Shown here: one piece after another, positions 36,365 to 56,304 of the stretch
Numbering within the stretch: position 1 is the first letter of the stretch
How the letters are laid out: every line of letters begins with the position of its first letter
Assembly (NCBI RefSeq): GCF_020085105.1
Contig: NC_058056.1
Coordinates: 16,239,429-16,303,428 of the forward strand
Source of the DNA: Siniperca chuatsi
Lineage: Eukaryota > Chordata > Actinopteri > Centrarchiformes > Sinipercidae
Direction: 5' to 3'
DNA: 64,000 nucleotides
The notes under the pieces: generated by a model
What the model was told of the DNA's origin: nothing
Seen by the model: only the letters and a program-made list of their open reading frames with translations
Databases searched by the model: none
Program-made: the position numbers and the translations under genes

Positions 36365-39300
36365 GTATATGTAAATAAATATGTAACAAGGACAAAAATA
36401 GTTAATAAATGAGCAAAATAGGGCTGAAACCAACCATTATTTTCATTACTGATTACTCAATCAGTTAGTTTTAAGATTAACTGATTATTCGCCGAGTCTA
36501 CAAAATGTCAGAAAACGGTGAAACATGCCTATCACAATTTCCCAGTGCCAAAGGTGACATCTTCAAATTGGTTGTTTTATCCAGGCAGTTACCCAAAAAC
36601 CCAAAGAAATGATATTTACATTAATGTAAAATAGAGAAAAGCAGCACATTTGAGCAATAAATAATGTTTTGCATTTTTGCTTGATGGACTTTACATTAAT
36701 TGAGTAATTGTTTCAGTGCTAAAGGAAGATATGAGTGATGTATGGTGTTTGTTTTTATAAGCTATAAGTATTTAAATTTTTTGCACAGCAGCCAGCATAC
36801 TAGGATGTGCTGAATCAGCATTTGGCTTTAACTTTACTTTTTTTGCCTGAAGGAAAAAAATTGATCTATCAGTGGGTTTATTCTAATTTGTAGTATTTTT
36901 ATGTTTTCCAGGTCCTTGTTGAACATGCTGGCCGTTGGAAAACTGATGAGGATCCACTGCCTTTGCTGGAGGTCTACACTGTGGCCATCCTCAGCTTTGC
37001 TAAGGCTGCCTCCTGTCTCTCCTCCGAATGTGAAAACGTGCCACTCCTACTTGAAAAGTTAGCACTGTGAGTAGAAACTCTGACATGAGTGTCACTGGAA
37101 ATACGATTTCTCAAAATCCTGTATTATGTTTCTTATTCTTTCAAACAGCATATTTACTATGAACTTGACCTGTACCTACATGTTACACATTAAGAAATGT
37201 AATGCTCAAATTGTATTTTGGGGAAAGCATCTTCATTAAGTCTTAGCTTTCCTGTATTAGTGTGAAGTTGGCAAAGAATGGCTCACAGGTTTTGGATGTG
37301 CACATAATATCAGTGGTGGAAGAAGTATTCAGATAATTTACTTAAGTAAAAGTAGTAATACCACAGTGTAGAGATACTTTGTTACAAGTAAAAGTTCTGC
37401 ATTAAAAAATTGACTTGAGTAAAAGTACAAAAGTATTCGCATCAAAATATACTTACAGTACCATGCAGAATAGCCCATTTCAGAATAATAAATAATATAT
37501 AATTGGGTTTTAATTATTTATGCATTAATGTGTACTTAATTTTGCAGCTGGTAAAGGTGGAGCTAATTTTAATTACTGTATATACTGCTGGGTAATTGTG
37601 AATTTCCCCCAGGATCAATAAAGTCTTATCTTATTAAGACATCTTAAAGAGATCTGTTGATTATATTTTGTAATGTAATCTGAATCTGTTAAAATAAAAA
37701 AGGTAACTAGTAACTAAAGCTGTAAAATAAATGTAGTGGAGTAAAAAGTACAATATTTCCTACTGAGATGTAGTGGAGTAGAATTGTAAAGAAAACAGAA
37801 ATACTCAACTAAAGTACAAGTACCTCAAATTTGTACTTAAGTATAGTACTTGAGTAAATGTACTTAGTTACTTTCCACCACTGGATAACATTATATCTAA
37901 CATTAGTTTGCTTTGCAGTTCCACTGGTGTAGTTTTGTCTTTGGCAACAGTGATCTCTTTAGATATAACATGAAAGATGCACAATATTTGGCAACAACAA
38001 ACAAAACACACCCACATCTCAAAGGAAATTTAGATATGAAACGTTTGGAAATACTCTGCAAACAGTATACAGGAACTACTCAGCTCGTCGCACAGTGTGC
38101 TCTTGAAGTAGTTATGGAAGCGAAGTCCTTGAGGCTGTAATACAGAATAGAAATGTAGGCTACCTCTTGGGGAGCTTCGACATATTTGGGATGAGCTACA
38201 GAGTATACTTTGCACATGGAGGTGCAGTGCATACACAAAATGAAGGGAATCAGAGGCAACCGTTATTGATGTCAAGGATGCAACTTAATTAAGTATTGAT
38301 CACAATTACTGATCTAGCCATTCTGAGCTGTTTTTCATTACTACCATATGAAAAACAACAGTGACTAAAATAACACCTATATTGATCCATGTAACTAAAG
38401 TGTCTCACTGCTGCTGATTTATATCTCTCATTTTCCTGTTTGTCATCTTTATTATATTTCCAAAATGTCAGAATGACTTTACAGCACCACACTTTGTGAA
38501 TAGTTATTCTTGTATGGTTACCCTTAATTTGTGGAGTGTGTTCACATCCTTGACCTAAATGTGGCTTTAACAAATGACTGTGTTGGATCCACAGGAGCTG
38601 TGCGGAGCTGCTGCTCTTACTGCCCCAGCATGTCCCTGGTGCCTTATGGGAGGAGTTTCAGTCCTCCATGAAGGTCAGTATCCCTGGGACTTTTTCTGAG
38701 GCTTATCTTTGCAGTGATAAGCAATGAAAAGTTGTTGTTGTAGTAATACTTTTGGTTTAGTTCATCATTGAAAAGTAATATAAACAAATGGCCTGAATGT
38801 TCCTTTCAAGAACGACATTTATGAAATGTTCTGTTCACTGCTGCTTTTGAAGAAATGTAAACAGTTGAGTGGTGACACAAATTCACTACAATAACATTGT
38901 TCTAACAGTTACTTTAGACTCTAGACTGTCTAACACGGATGATTCTCTGAAGTTTTAGTAATTTACTTACTACATATTTATCTTCTGTTACAGTTGGCAC
39001 ACAGCCTTTTGCAAGAAAGTGGGAGCACACAGCTTTGCCTGCTCTCAGTTCTGGCGCAGCAGGATGGCGTCTGGTCCAACACCACACTAAGCAGCATCCT
39101 CTCCAATCAAATTCCTCAAACTGAGCAAGGTTGTTTCTCACTTGGTTTGAAGATGCACCATGTTAACTTGTACAGTTGTAATTGCATGAAATTATAATTG
39201 TTCAGTGTGTATATTGTAATTGTCTGAATCGTCTGTCATCTGCAATTTCTTAACGTTTGTCTCTGTCTTCTCCTTTTTTTTTTTTAAATTGTTTGTTTCT

Positions 39301-42300
39301 TAGTTCATGAGTATCTTGAGTTGGAAGGTCCCACACTTCTGAACATGAGAGTAAAGCACCTAATCAAAGTGGACAGCGTTGATAAAGCTGCTGTCCTTGC
39401 AAAGATGTGCTCAGAGTATCCCGGATATGAAGGAAAAGGAAACTTCAAACAAACCTACTTGCTTTGCATCTGCATGACAAAAAGTCAGGAGCAGCTAATG
39501 GAAGAGGTAAGAAATAACACACAGCAACACAGTTGCTTGTATACACAAAGTCATTATATTTAACACTTAAACAAGTACTCTGCTGTTGAAACAACTGATC
39601 TGTGATCTTATATCTTTAACCCAGCAAAACTCCCAATCAGCAAACAGAAGATTGAGGCCATTTTTAAGTTTTACTGTTTTTGTGTAACATGATCATTAAA
39701 ACAAATGGGACTGCTGGACTGAAAATGGACTGAACTGAAATTGAATCTAACAAGCAAAACCCAGTAATCACTCAGTACTTGTTTGATATTTAATAATAAA
39801 ATGTCCCAACAGTGTTGTCAAACGTTTCAGATCGTTATTTGATTTCATTTAAATTGACTGTTTCTTTGATTATTTCTCTTTTTCTCCCTAATAGATTGCG
39901 TCAATAGACTGTAAAGATGCTCTTGAAATGATCTGCAACTTGGAGTCAGAGGGAGATGAGAAAGGAGCTCTCGGCTTATGTTCTGCCTTTCTCAAGCGAC
40001 AGCTTCTCCAAGGAGATGTTTATTGTGCCTGGTAAGTGTTGCTGTTTGTTTCAGATAAATACTCTCAGAACACTTACAAAATTGCCCTTAGGAATACAGT
40101 GGTCATGGAACAAATGCATTATGCAGTTTACTTTTATCCAACCTGAAGCAACCTCTGTAGTAAACAAAGATACCCTCATTGTTGAGCAGTATTGCAAATC
40201 CTGATTCTGTGTGTTTGAAGGGCCATGTCTCTTAATAGCTTAGCACTTGAGGGAAGAAAGGCCAACTGTGACTGAATGAGTAACAGTATGGTCAAAGGAC
40301 AAACACTCAATATATGATGGTTCCAAGTTCTTAGATGTGAGAATTAGCTGCTTTTCCTTGTCCTATATTATAGTAAATAGAATATTTTTGGGTTTTTGGA
40401 CTGTTGGTCATATAAAACAAGACATATGATGATGTCACCTTGGCATCTAGGGGATTGTGATGGGTATTTTTCATTGTTTTCTAATGTTTTATTAACCAAA
40501 TGATCAATAATATAAATATTACAATAATCATTAGTTGTTTTTAACAGTTGTACTTGTGATGTTTTCCAGGGAACTCACACTGTTCTGGAGTAAGCTACTC
40601 ATGCGTTTAGAGTCGTCAGCTGATGCATTTCTTGGACATAGCAAAGAGATGGCTCTTCTCTGTAGAAGCGTCTGTCATATTCTGTTTCTGATCAAAGTAA
40701 TCCAAAACGAGGTAAGAAAAATAGTCTACAAATTTGCAGCTGATAGCAGAACCATTACACATAGCCATTCACACCAATAATGACTCATCTGTTAAAGAGG
40801 CCTTATTATAAAATCCTTAGCATTTATGTTACTTTTTTATTTCCGTAGGTTGGAGAGGTGGGGCTTCCAGTGTGCGTGGAAATGTGCATTCAAGCTCTGA
40901 AAATGACCTCCAGTGACCATAAGGATAGCAAGTCTACCATCTGCAAAACTATTTCCTGCCTCTTGCCAACTGATCTAGAGGTTAAGCGTGCGTGCCAGCT
41001 GACCGAGTTCCTCCTGCAGCCTACCATTGACTCGTATTATGCTGTGGAGTCACTGTACAACGAACCCGACCAAAAGCCAGAGGAGGACGGGAGTCTACCA
41101 GTGCCCAATTCTTTACGCTGCGAGTTACTGCTGGCCTTGAAGACACAGTGGCCTTTTGATCCAGAGTTCTGGGACTGGAAAACATTGAAACGCAACTGCT
41201 TGGCACTGATGGGTGAGGAGGCAGCTATTGTGTCATCTATTGACACACTCAATGACACAGACGAACAGGAGGTGGAAAGTGCACTTGGCAAACTCCCTGA
41301 ATACAGAGACCTGGAGGATTTTCTGTTAACCACTACAAATGAACTCAATGAAATTACAGATGAAAGAGAAAAAAACAGAGAGGCTAAAAAACTTCGGGAG
41401 CAGGGTTTTGTGTCTGCTCGGTTCAGAAATTGGCGAGCCTACATGCAGTATTGTGTTTTGTGTGACAAGGAGTTCTTGGGTCACAGAATTGTTCGCCATG
41501 CGCAGAAGCATTTCAAAGATGGAGTGTATCTTTGTCCAATTTGTGCTGACAGTTTTGAAAGTAGGGAGGTTTTAGAGCCACATGTAGCATCACATGTAAA
41601 GCAATCTTGCAAGGAGAGACTAGCTGCAATGAAAGCTGCTAGGAAGGTAACCAAACCACCTCAGTCCCCTAAAAGTCCATCAAAAAATTCAAAAGTTGCT
41701 GCCAAGATAAGCATTAGTTCTGTTAAAATTGAATCTCAAATTGGCGACCAATTGGCGTCTCCTGTTAAGATAGAACAAACTACATCTGACACACACATAA
41801 GTCAAGATTGTTTCTGTCCTGTCAAAAACTGTTCCAAGGCTTTCAAGTTTTTCCGTAACCTCATGGCTCATGTCAGATCTCACAAGGATGACGAAGAGGC
41901 CATGAGGTTTTTAGAGATACAAAAACAGAAAGTGGTGTGCCAGTATTGCAGACGGCAGTTTGTTAATGTCAGACATCTTAATGATCATTTGCAGATGCAC
42001 TGTGGCAGCAAACCATACATCTGCATACAGTTGGATTGCAAGGCCAACTTTAACTCCAATTCTGAGCTTCTCATGCATAAAAAAACACATCCTGAATTTA
42101 AGGCCCAGTGCATGTTCCCTAACTGTGGCAAAGTTTTCAGTGAGGCCTACCTGTTGTATGATCACGAGGCTCAGCATTATCTTACTTACACCTGCCAAAC
42201 TGATAACTGTGGCAAAATATTCTACTCACAGTCTCAGTTCTTGTCTCACCAAGAGAATCATAGTCCAAATGATGCAGTTAACTGTTCGCCCATCACAAAT

Positions 42301-45300
42301 CAAAACCCTTTTGTCACTCCAAAAGTAGAACCACCACTTGAGAGCACCCCGAGCAAAGAAGCTGCATGTTCTACTGTTGTCTGCCTTGAAAGGATTAATA
42401 CGGTCACATATATGGAGGAGTCAAAGGCAAACACATCACCATGCACATTACCAGAAGCTGGTCCTGTGAGAGTTAAACACTCGATTGAAAGCATGCTGAA
42501 TTCTGCGGCAGATCCTGAAATGGAAAAACCAGAGAAATGCTACACTCCGCTGACAAACCCCACTCTAGCACCAGCTGATGTGAAACCAGCACCGGAGGCT
42601 CCTAATGCGCTCCATAATGTGGCTGGGCAAGGTGAAATCCCTCCAGTATATCCTGTACCCATTGCAACAAATCCTGTGGCAAGTCAACAGGGAGAGGGGC
42701 TTAATAATGTACAAGACAATGAAGTTTCAAAAGTGATTCCACAAATAATTTCTCCAAGTCAAATCAAGACAGAAATTCCGTCTTCGCTGCAAGGATATCC
42801 TTCCAGCACGCCTGCTGTAACTGCTGGCAATGAGGAGAACCTACATTGCTGCCCATATAATGACTGTACAAGGGCATACAGTACAAACAAAAGTTTGTCT
42901 AGGCATGTAAAGAAGCAACATCCGGAAATATTTGAGGACTGGAAATTGGCAAAGAAATATAACAAAGTGGCCAAAATTACAGCAAAAAAGGCACCAAGTG
43001 GGCCAGTTTCACCTAATCAGTCTCAGAACCTGGGGAACAGGCTGTCGACTCAGCCAGGAATACTATGCAACAAACCTGGGATGCAGCAAATGGATTACCC
43101 AATGGGATGTTCAACCTCACCTGCCCAGTGTTATCCTGGATCAATGGAGCCTGTGCCTATCACTCCAATGGTGAACCACACACTGTACCCGTCATGGGGA
43201 AGCCCAAATAATCCCACCGGAATGATGCAGTCAGACATGCCCCAGTCATGGTCTTCACCTCCCATGAATAACTGCTATCCAGATGCCTTCAACATGAATG
43301 AGTACCCCTCTCGGAGCTATCCTCAGTGGCAGGCAGACCCTTATCAAACCACAGCGTCTCTCCCATCTGATAGAGATCATTCAATGGCAGCTATACAAGT
43401 TCCCACTACGTCACACGCTCCTTCAGATTCAAGTTTGATGTCCCAGTATGTGTCCAGTTCTCTGATGCTTGACAATGGAGGGCAAATACATAATGGAGGG
43501 CATCAGTATGGACTAATGCATCCAGAGGGCAGTGGAAACAGCGTAGATATGAGAAAAAGCAGTGCAAGTATGACAAGCCAGTTGGATAATGGAAACAGTA
43601 TCTCAACAATTGACAGCCTCCCTGAAGGAAGTTACCACACTCCATATGCTCAGAGTGAAAACTCTTGTCATACTCAAGGCTCATCAGTTGATATTCCCAT
43701 GAAATGTCTGAGCCCAGAGGCCCAAATTGCTATAAAGGCTACAAATGAAATTATTAAAACTGAGAATATGTCTACTCCTGGTTATGAACAGATGGACAAC
43801 TCCATAGATGGCATGCTCAGTCCACACAGTGTCACTCAAACAGATTTTCCTTATGAAGAGGACTGTCCTAATGCTGACTGTGAGGCTAACCCTTCAGATG
43901 AAAAGGGCAGTGAACCTGACATGCAGAAAGGAAAACGCAGCAGGTCAAGCAAGCGAACCAAATGGCCAGCCATCATTAAGGATGGCAAGGTCCTCTGCAG
44001 GAGATGCTTCAGAGAGTTCACAAGCACCAAGTCTCTCGGGGGTCACTTATCTAAACGTTCACAGTGCAGGCCTGTAGACGAAATCGACCTAACAGCTGAT
44101 CTGCCAACATCTTTTCTTGATTTTCTCAATGACCCCCATGTCCCTGACACTAATGGAGCAATATACAACGTGTCAAATGGTGATTTCTCACAGCAGTCTT
44201 CTAGCTTGACCACTTTGACTTCACCCATGGTGTTAAAACAGGAGCCCCAAAATACAAATATAATGGACTATTCAAACTCCTTATCGGTTTCCTCTGAAAA
44301 CCAGCAAGAGAAAGCAGTAGAGGTTGCTAATCCAGCCCTTGCTGTACCTTATCAAGAGGATCACTTGATGGAAATTTCACATGCTTTTCAAAGGTTGGAT
44401 TTGATTGAGGCTGCACAAGAGAAGATGCGGAGTGCTCTGTCATTAGAGCAAAATGTCAGTCATCGTGATACAGCCCCTGACATTGAAAAAAGTAAAATAC
44501 TGAGTAAAAGTGATGATAAGCCCTCTGAAAAGGTACCCAAACCTTTTAAATGTGACCAGGATGACTGTGAGTACTCATTCATGACAAAGGAGGCGTTATT
44601 CAAACATTTGAGTAAAATGCATGATTACTCTAATGAGATGATAGAAGAACTAAAAAGAACCCCATCCAAACTGTCTCCATATCCTTGTCAGATTTGCCCC
44701 AAAACATTCACGAGAACGACAGGTTTGAGAATTCACTATGAAAAAGTTCATCGACTGTCAAAGGCAGAAATGCAGAAGCTAAGAATCAGTGCTCGAAACA
44801 GGCGTGCTTTTAGACTTAACAAAGAATGCGAGTTTATTAGACGTGCAACCACTGATGCCAATACCAGTTGCACAACACAATCTGCAGCGGTATTACCTGC
44901 TATAAAACAAGAACCGCTTGACATTGCAATTGTACCTCAAGCAGACAGTGAGAACAATCCAGAAGTTCCTCGGATCACTTCACCAGGAGATGCAGGTAAA
45001 CAAGGCTTCACACCTGAAGTATCAACTGTTACACGACTACCATCACCTAACAACTATTTGACTGATAAGTTGTTTGGTGAGGTGACACCATCAGTTCATG
45101 AAGCCCCAGAGCAGCCTCAAGTGGCTGTTGTAAACAAGAGTCCAGATGTGAAACAGAAATTCAGTTTACAACAGAAACTCAGTCCGGTTGGCAAAGCGAA
45201 GGAGCAGCAAGGACGATCAGAAGCATCATTAAGCAAAGTAAAAGACCCAAAGTCCAGCCCTCCTACTGCATCTGCTTCATTCTCCCCAGAGAAACCCAGC

Positions 45301-46983
45301 AGCTCCAAAAACACACCAACAAAGGATGAACCACAGAGCAAAGAGAAACCTCAGAAAAGGTTGAACCTCAAAATGTGTGATACAGACAACGCTTACAGTC
45401 CATACAGACCATATCGCTGTGTTCATGAAGGATGCACTGCCGCATTCACCATCCAGCAAAATTTGATTCTCCATTACAGGGCCATGCATCAGGCAACCTT
45501 GCCCCCCAGCAAACCTGAAACTGACACTGAGAAGACTAGTGTTAATAATGGACAGGAGAGCGTTCAGAGCATAGACAAAGATAATGAAGTCAGGTGTCAA
45601 GTGAAAGACTGTTCAAGGGTGTTTATGGGAATCACAAGGTTAGTGCAGCATTACCTCTTACTTCACAAGTTTACCCGTGACAAAGCCACCGCCATGATGG
45701 CCAGCATGACCATAGGGACTTTTAACTGTGACCGACCGGAGTGTGCTCTCCCCTTCAACTCTGTGGACAAGTACATCGAGCACATTAAGAATTTCCACAA
45801 GGAAATCGCCATCTCTGAGAGCGGCTCAGTTGATCCAACTTTCAGGTGCGAGTATGAGGGATGCGACCGCGTTTACACTACGAAATCAAACCTCCTCCGA
45901 CACCTGATAAAAAAGCATGATTATGTTTATGATCCTAAAACAAGTGACGGAAGAAGGACTAAATCAATAGGGCTCTTCCCAGGAGTTAACAATGGGAAAG
46001 AGAATGTGGAAAACAAATTCAAAGTGAAGAAGAAAAACACTAAAAAGAAAGATGGAAAGTCCATTGAACACTGGACTAGTTTTGGAAAGCCTACACTAAA
46101 ATCCCATGAGGAGGCATCAGCCATGTGCACCAAGAAGTCCGCCCTGCAGTACCCATGCATGATAATAGGCTGTGATGCAGTGGAGCGGGCTGAAAGAAGT
46201 ATATTTAAGCATTACACCACTCATGGCCTCACAGAAAGATACATTGAAGACCAGAGGAGCCAGTTTATTTTCTGCAAAAAGTACTCGCGCGCCAGATTCA
46301 AGGATGCAAACAAATCAGAGGGCGCATCAAGCTCATCTTCTGAAGAGACGGAGCCAGACGATCATGGCGAAAAGCCCAATGACCAGAAAACAGATGAACT
46401 TGTGGATAGAATAGGCCAAGAAGACAGCAAGCTGTCCAATGATGATAGTGCAGAATCTCAAGCTTCCACCGGGACAGAAGGAGGAACTAAAAGAGGCCGT
46501 CCCAGAAAACCTGCACATCCTACACCAGCTTGTCCAGAGAGGATGCTGACACTTCGGAATCGTTCGACTGTTAACAGTTCAAGAGAGAACTCAAATCCTG
46601 GTACCCCTACAGCCCAAGAACAACGTGATGACGGGGTTATGCCAGGGTCTTTCAAGCCTTTAGGACTTGAGGACTCTTTCCTTAAGTTCTTGGAAACCTC
46701 AGAGTCAACCCACTCTTCCAAACGCAAATTAAATGACAAATCTAGTGCTGAACTGCCGTCCAAAAGACAACAAACTCATAAACAGAAATCCACAATGAAA
46801 AGTAAAATAACTGGCTGTGAAAATCTTGTAGACTTCAGAAATCCCCTTAATCTCAAATCAGTGAACAATGTCAAGATTGTCATGGATAAAACATTTTCAG
46901 ACGGTGCTGATCTTTTGCTAAAGCAGCTACAAGACATGAGGCCCATAGTCATAATAAAAAAGTGGCTTTATAGTGGATCATAG
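34544..46983 (+). CDS. znf292: Zinc finger protein 292 (8 exons, 2378 aa)
   Basis: Large nuclear C2H2 transcription factor, linked in mammals to growth-hormone expression and neurodevelopment. Exons: 34544-34693, 36912-37066, 38595-38673, 38994-39129, 39304-39506, 39895-40031, 40570-40711, 40849-46983; total 7137 nt, in frame. The first 500 residues form the conserved helical region (YAVESLYNEPDQK, LKTQWPFDPEFWDWKTLKR). I count about 16 fingers: two near 535-585, five at 655-806, one near 1000, a variant one near 1390 (CRRCFREF, with Cys in place of the last His), two at 1568-1635, four at 1857-2025 and one near 2110. An AT-hook-like KRGRPRKP lies near 2215. Human is about 2.7k residues; the loss is in the low-complexity linkers. 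The start matches human MADEEAEQ in position; an in-frame upstream ATG at 34412 is not supported. Confidence 0.97.
36288..36362. repeat. (TA)n microsatellite
   Basis: About 75 bases of alternating TA with a single G interruption near 36306. It is self-complementary and likely to be polymorphic. Confidence 0.95.
36421..36720. mobile_element. hAT-like MITE, family B copy 2 (most complete)
   Basis: A 300-bp element. The left end GGGCTGAAAC and the right end GTTTCAGTGCT are inverted relative to each other. Internal blocks match the copies at 30840-31133, 40381-40550 and 57020-57185. No coding capacity. Confidence 0.75.
37311..37883. mobile_element. MITE, family C (CAGTGGTGGAAG ends), with an inner LINE-like tail
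   Basis: The left end CAGTGGTGGAAGAAGTATTC and the right end CTTTCCACCACTG are inverted copies. The interior is rich in AAGTAAAAGTA and its complement, so the 573-bp element can fold on itself. Around 37595-37630 it contains GAATTTCCCCCAGGATCAAT, a tail typical of fish non-LTR elements, suggesting a nested insertion. No convincing target-site duplication was found. It lies in znf292 intron 2. Confidence 0.8.
40381..40550. mobile_element. hAT-like MITE, family B copy 3 (reverse, partial)
   Basis: Read on the minus strand it gives the TGCCAAGGTGACATCATCAT and CAACAGTCCAAAAACCC blocks of family B. Only the middle part remains. It ends just before the znf292 exon at 40570. Confidence 0.6.
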
Positions 46984-47389
46984 CCCGATATTTTGTTCTC
47001 AACTCGATCTCACTCAGGATTTGAGAAGTTATGCTGCAGAATGGTTTGTTTGTTAAAGCATCAGATTTCCAACTGATAACAGTAACAGTCACAGGTAACG
47101 ATGAAATGGCCTATTTTGTACTTAATGAAAAAATGTCTTGGATGATTTTAAGTATGTATGTTAGTTATAATAACCAGGTAATCTATAGGGCATAGATTTT
47201 AGAAACATGTTTGTATTTATGCTTAGTACTGAAGATGTTTTTTTTCCTTTTGCTAAATGGAGACTTTTAAAGAAAAACAATGTTTTTATATATCCCTATG
47301 GGATTTCAAGTTCTGTTTGTATTTATTTCATCCTTTTTCAACACTAGTAGACCTATCTGTAATATTTACATGTCTTCCACAAAGTGTTC

Positions 47390-47395
47390 AATAAA
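47390..47395 (+). terminator. znf292: znf292 poly(A) signal
   Basis: AATAAA about 405 bases after the stop codon, followed by a T/GT-rich stretch (TTCTTTTTGTAAAGTATTGTC) as expected downstream of cleavage. Confidence 0.7.
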
Positions 47396-48541
47396 ATGTT
47401 ACTGGTTCTTTTTGTAAAGTATTGTCTGCAGGTCTTTTTTGTGTTGCAGGTACTTTTTTCTGATATCTTGTTCACAGAGTTCACAGTAGAGAAAATGTGT
47501 TCCCAGGCTTCCTAGATTCATGCACTGTTCTACTGTAACAAGATTACAATGGCAATTACAAATAAACAATGATAGATAAAGTATGGAAATTAGACATAAT
47601 TGCCATCATACCATTGCTGAATTTCTAACAAAACATTAGAGGAAGATCACTTAAATTCACCTTTGCGCCTGCTGAGTATTTTTTACACACAAATTACACA
47701 TATACTGGACTTAATTTGCATGAAAATAAATAAAACAATTTGTATAACTGCAGCAGTCTAGTTTAAGTTCAGTTTTTAGTATAGACACCCAACAGTATAC
47801 AATATGCACAATGCTAACTAAAGAGTAAATAATACAAAGGGCAAAATAAAGTCTTAGTCAGGTCCCTCTTTTATGAGACCTATATTCATTAACACTTGAG
47901 CATATAGCTACATACTAATTATGCCATTTAAATAGTTAAATACATACAAATTAAACTTTACATATTTATAAAGGTTTAAAGCTAATAATATTGCTTACTT
48001 CTCCTATTATGTTACTACTATTGTATATTTATCATCATAACTTTATTATTAGTATTAGGGAGCATCATCCTTACATGTTTGCCATCAATGAATATTTAAC
48101 ACAGCAACAGGAAACAGACTTGGACCTGCAGGGAGGCCACAACAGGGATACCGGGGATGCTTTAAAGGGTCTGGGGATGTTCAAGATCAGCAATGTTAAA
48201 AAACCCACAGCAATTAAAACTGGAAAGAGGAATAATGTTCTTAAACATAACTGGGGTTAAAAACTTTATGGTCACATTTGACATTTTTTATTTGGTTATG
48301 GTTATCATGACCGATAGCTTAAAACTTGACCAAGCTGTGAACACCCCTGCGTAAACGTTTATTATCTGAACACAGCTCCTTCCGTAAACGTCACAGTGGC
48401 GGGAAGCATTAGCTCCTTCGTAAGGCACAGCAAAAGCTATATTTTAAACAAATATTTTACTTATTATACTTTGAAACAGACGACAGCGCAAGTCACTGAC
48501 TGAGTGTACTAAACATAAAAATACCTTTACTTGTAGCTGGG
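47396..48541. other. znf292-orc3 intergenic region with the orc3 promoter
   Basis: Only 1.1 kb separates the two genes; in human several genes (including SLC35A1 and RARS2) lie between them. The stretch is AT-rich up to about 48330, then has more CpG and holds an E2F-like site. An open frame at 47991-48260 is not recognised and has no support. Confidence 0.65.
48396..48405 (+). promoter_or_regulatory. orc3: E2F-like site upstream of orc3
   Basis: GTGGCGGGAA contains the E2F core GGCGGGAA, about 140 bases before the orc3 start codon. A CRE half-site (ACGTCA) lies just upstream at about 48388-48393. E2F control is expected for an origin recognition complex subunit. Confidence 0.5.
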
Positions 48542-55079
<6,538 letters not shown>

Positions 55080-55200
55080 CAGTAGTCATAAAGAAACCAC
55101 ACATGCACTCCTTTACATATATCTGTGGCCGCTGTCTCCCTTCATTTAAGCTCTTATCAAATTTGACTTCATATTTTCTACTGTATTTTTTCCCCTCTCT

Positions 55201-55206
55201 AATAAA
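55201..55206 (+). terminator. orc3: orc3 poly(A) signal
   Basis: AATAAA 122 bases after the orc3 stop, followed by a GT-rich stretch (GTGAGTAGTGTCTG). Confidence 0.7.
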
Positions 55207-55701
55207 ATGTGAGTAGTGTCTGATAATCATGGTGCCAAACATGTTTATTTTATTCATAGCTGTGTATTAAGCACAACATACACATATTGAATCTCTTTCA
55301 TGAAGGTGCTGGATGTTCCAAAAAACACTTGTAGTAGTATCTGCAGTGATAAGGATCTCTGGTTGAGCCAGTACGTTGCTATACTGAAGGTACAGCTCAA
55401 ATACAGATGCATAGTATACAGTTAATTGAAAGACAAACCAATACAGTCAGGATTTGTTTGTTTTTTCATAAAATGCAATGAATAAAGATTACAGGGGTGG
55501 ACAAGCTTTGCAGGAGTCAAAGCTGACATCAGGTTTTGGACAATCAATCATTCAAGTACCATCTTCAGGGGTTATGCATGTGATCTCAACAACTCTGAGG
55601 ATCAGGTATTTCTTGGTATAATTGACTTCACTTAAGCCACTATGTTTAAAATAGTCAAGGGTATCAGTTCAGCAAAACACTTAAAAGTCTCTTAAAAGAT
55701 T
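55207..55701. other. Convergent orc3-akirin2 intergenic sequence
   Basis: About 500 bases between the two facing poly(A) signals. Part may belong to a longer akirin2 3' UTR, since the minus strand has another AATAAA around 55246. No gene seen. Confidence 0.6.
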
Positions 55702-55707
55702 TTTATT
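55702..55707 (-). terminator. akirin2: akirin2 poly(A) signal
   Basis: AATAAA on the minus strand about 600 bases past the akirin2 stop. The usual 3' UTR is of this order. Confidence 0.55.
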
Positions 55708-56304
55708 GTTTTGTCCAATAAGTACACTGGTTTGAAAGTGATAACCAGCAAAACAAAAGTCTAAATAAATAAAACACTGGTAGGGAGAACAAAAAAAAAA
55801 GTCTAATTAGCCCACTTTATGCTCAATTTAAAAAGCAATAAACAGCAGACTAACTGCAAACACATTCTCTGTTCAGCTGTGTTTCATCCACTACCTCTCA
55901 GATTGACCAGCAAACCTTAAGTAAAACTCTGCGCTGCTTTATCATATTTACATGTAACAAACAAAACAAGTGACAAAGCCTGGAATGCTGGGAATCATTA
56001 CAAAAGTGAGATAACTGTAGATACACGTACAGCGGGAGGAACATAGGCCACTGGTAGAGATAGGGTCCATTAATTTACATTAGGAAGCACCTTGTTGCTT
56101 ACAACAGAGTGGTAACAACTGACAACAGCTTCATATAAACCTTTGCCCAAAGACAGAAATATGGCACAGTAAGAAAAGTTTCATTAAAACTAGCTAAACT
56201 GAATCTCTTACAATGATGAGCTTTTTTTTTTTTTCCTTTCTTGAGATATCGCATGATAGCTTGCAGCAAGAGAAGGCCGTCTTGCAAAGATTTCTGTGCC
56301 ACAC

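Larger units (their letters stand above)
34694..36911 (+). other. znf292 intron 1
   Basis: The largest znf292 intron. It holds a (TA)n array at 36288-36362 and a family B MITE at 36421-36720. The rest, including repeated GCTAGC-type sequence near 34790-35080, has no coding potential that I can support. Confidence 0.7.

Noticed and set aside
47991-48260. 89-codon plus-strand frame between znf292 and orc3
   Set aside because: Not recognised, starts with a noncanonical codon context, and lies in AT-rich intergenic DNA.
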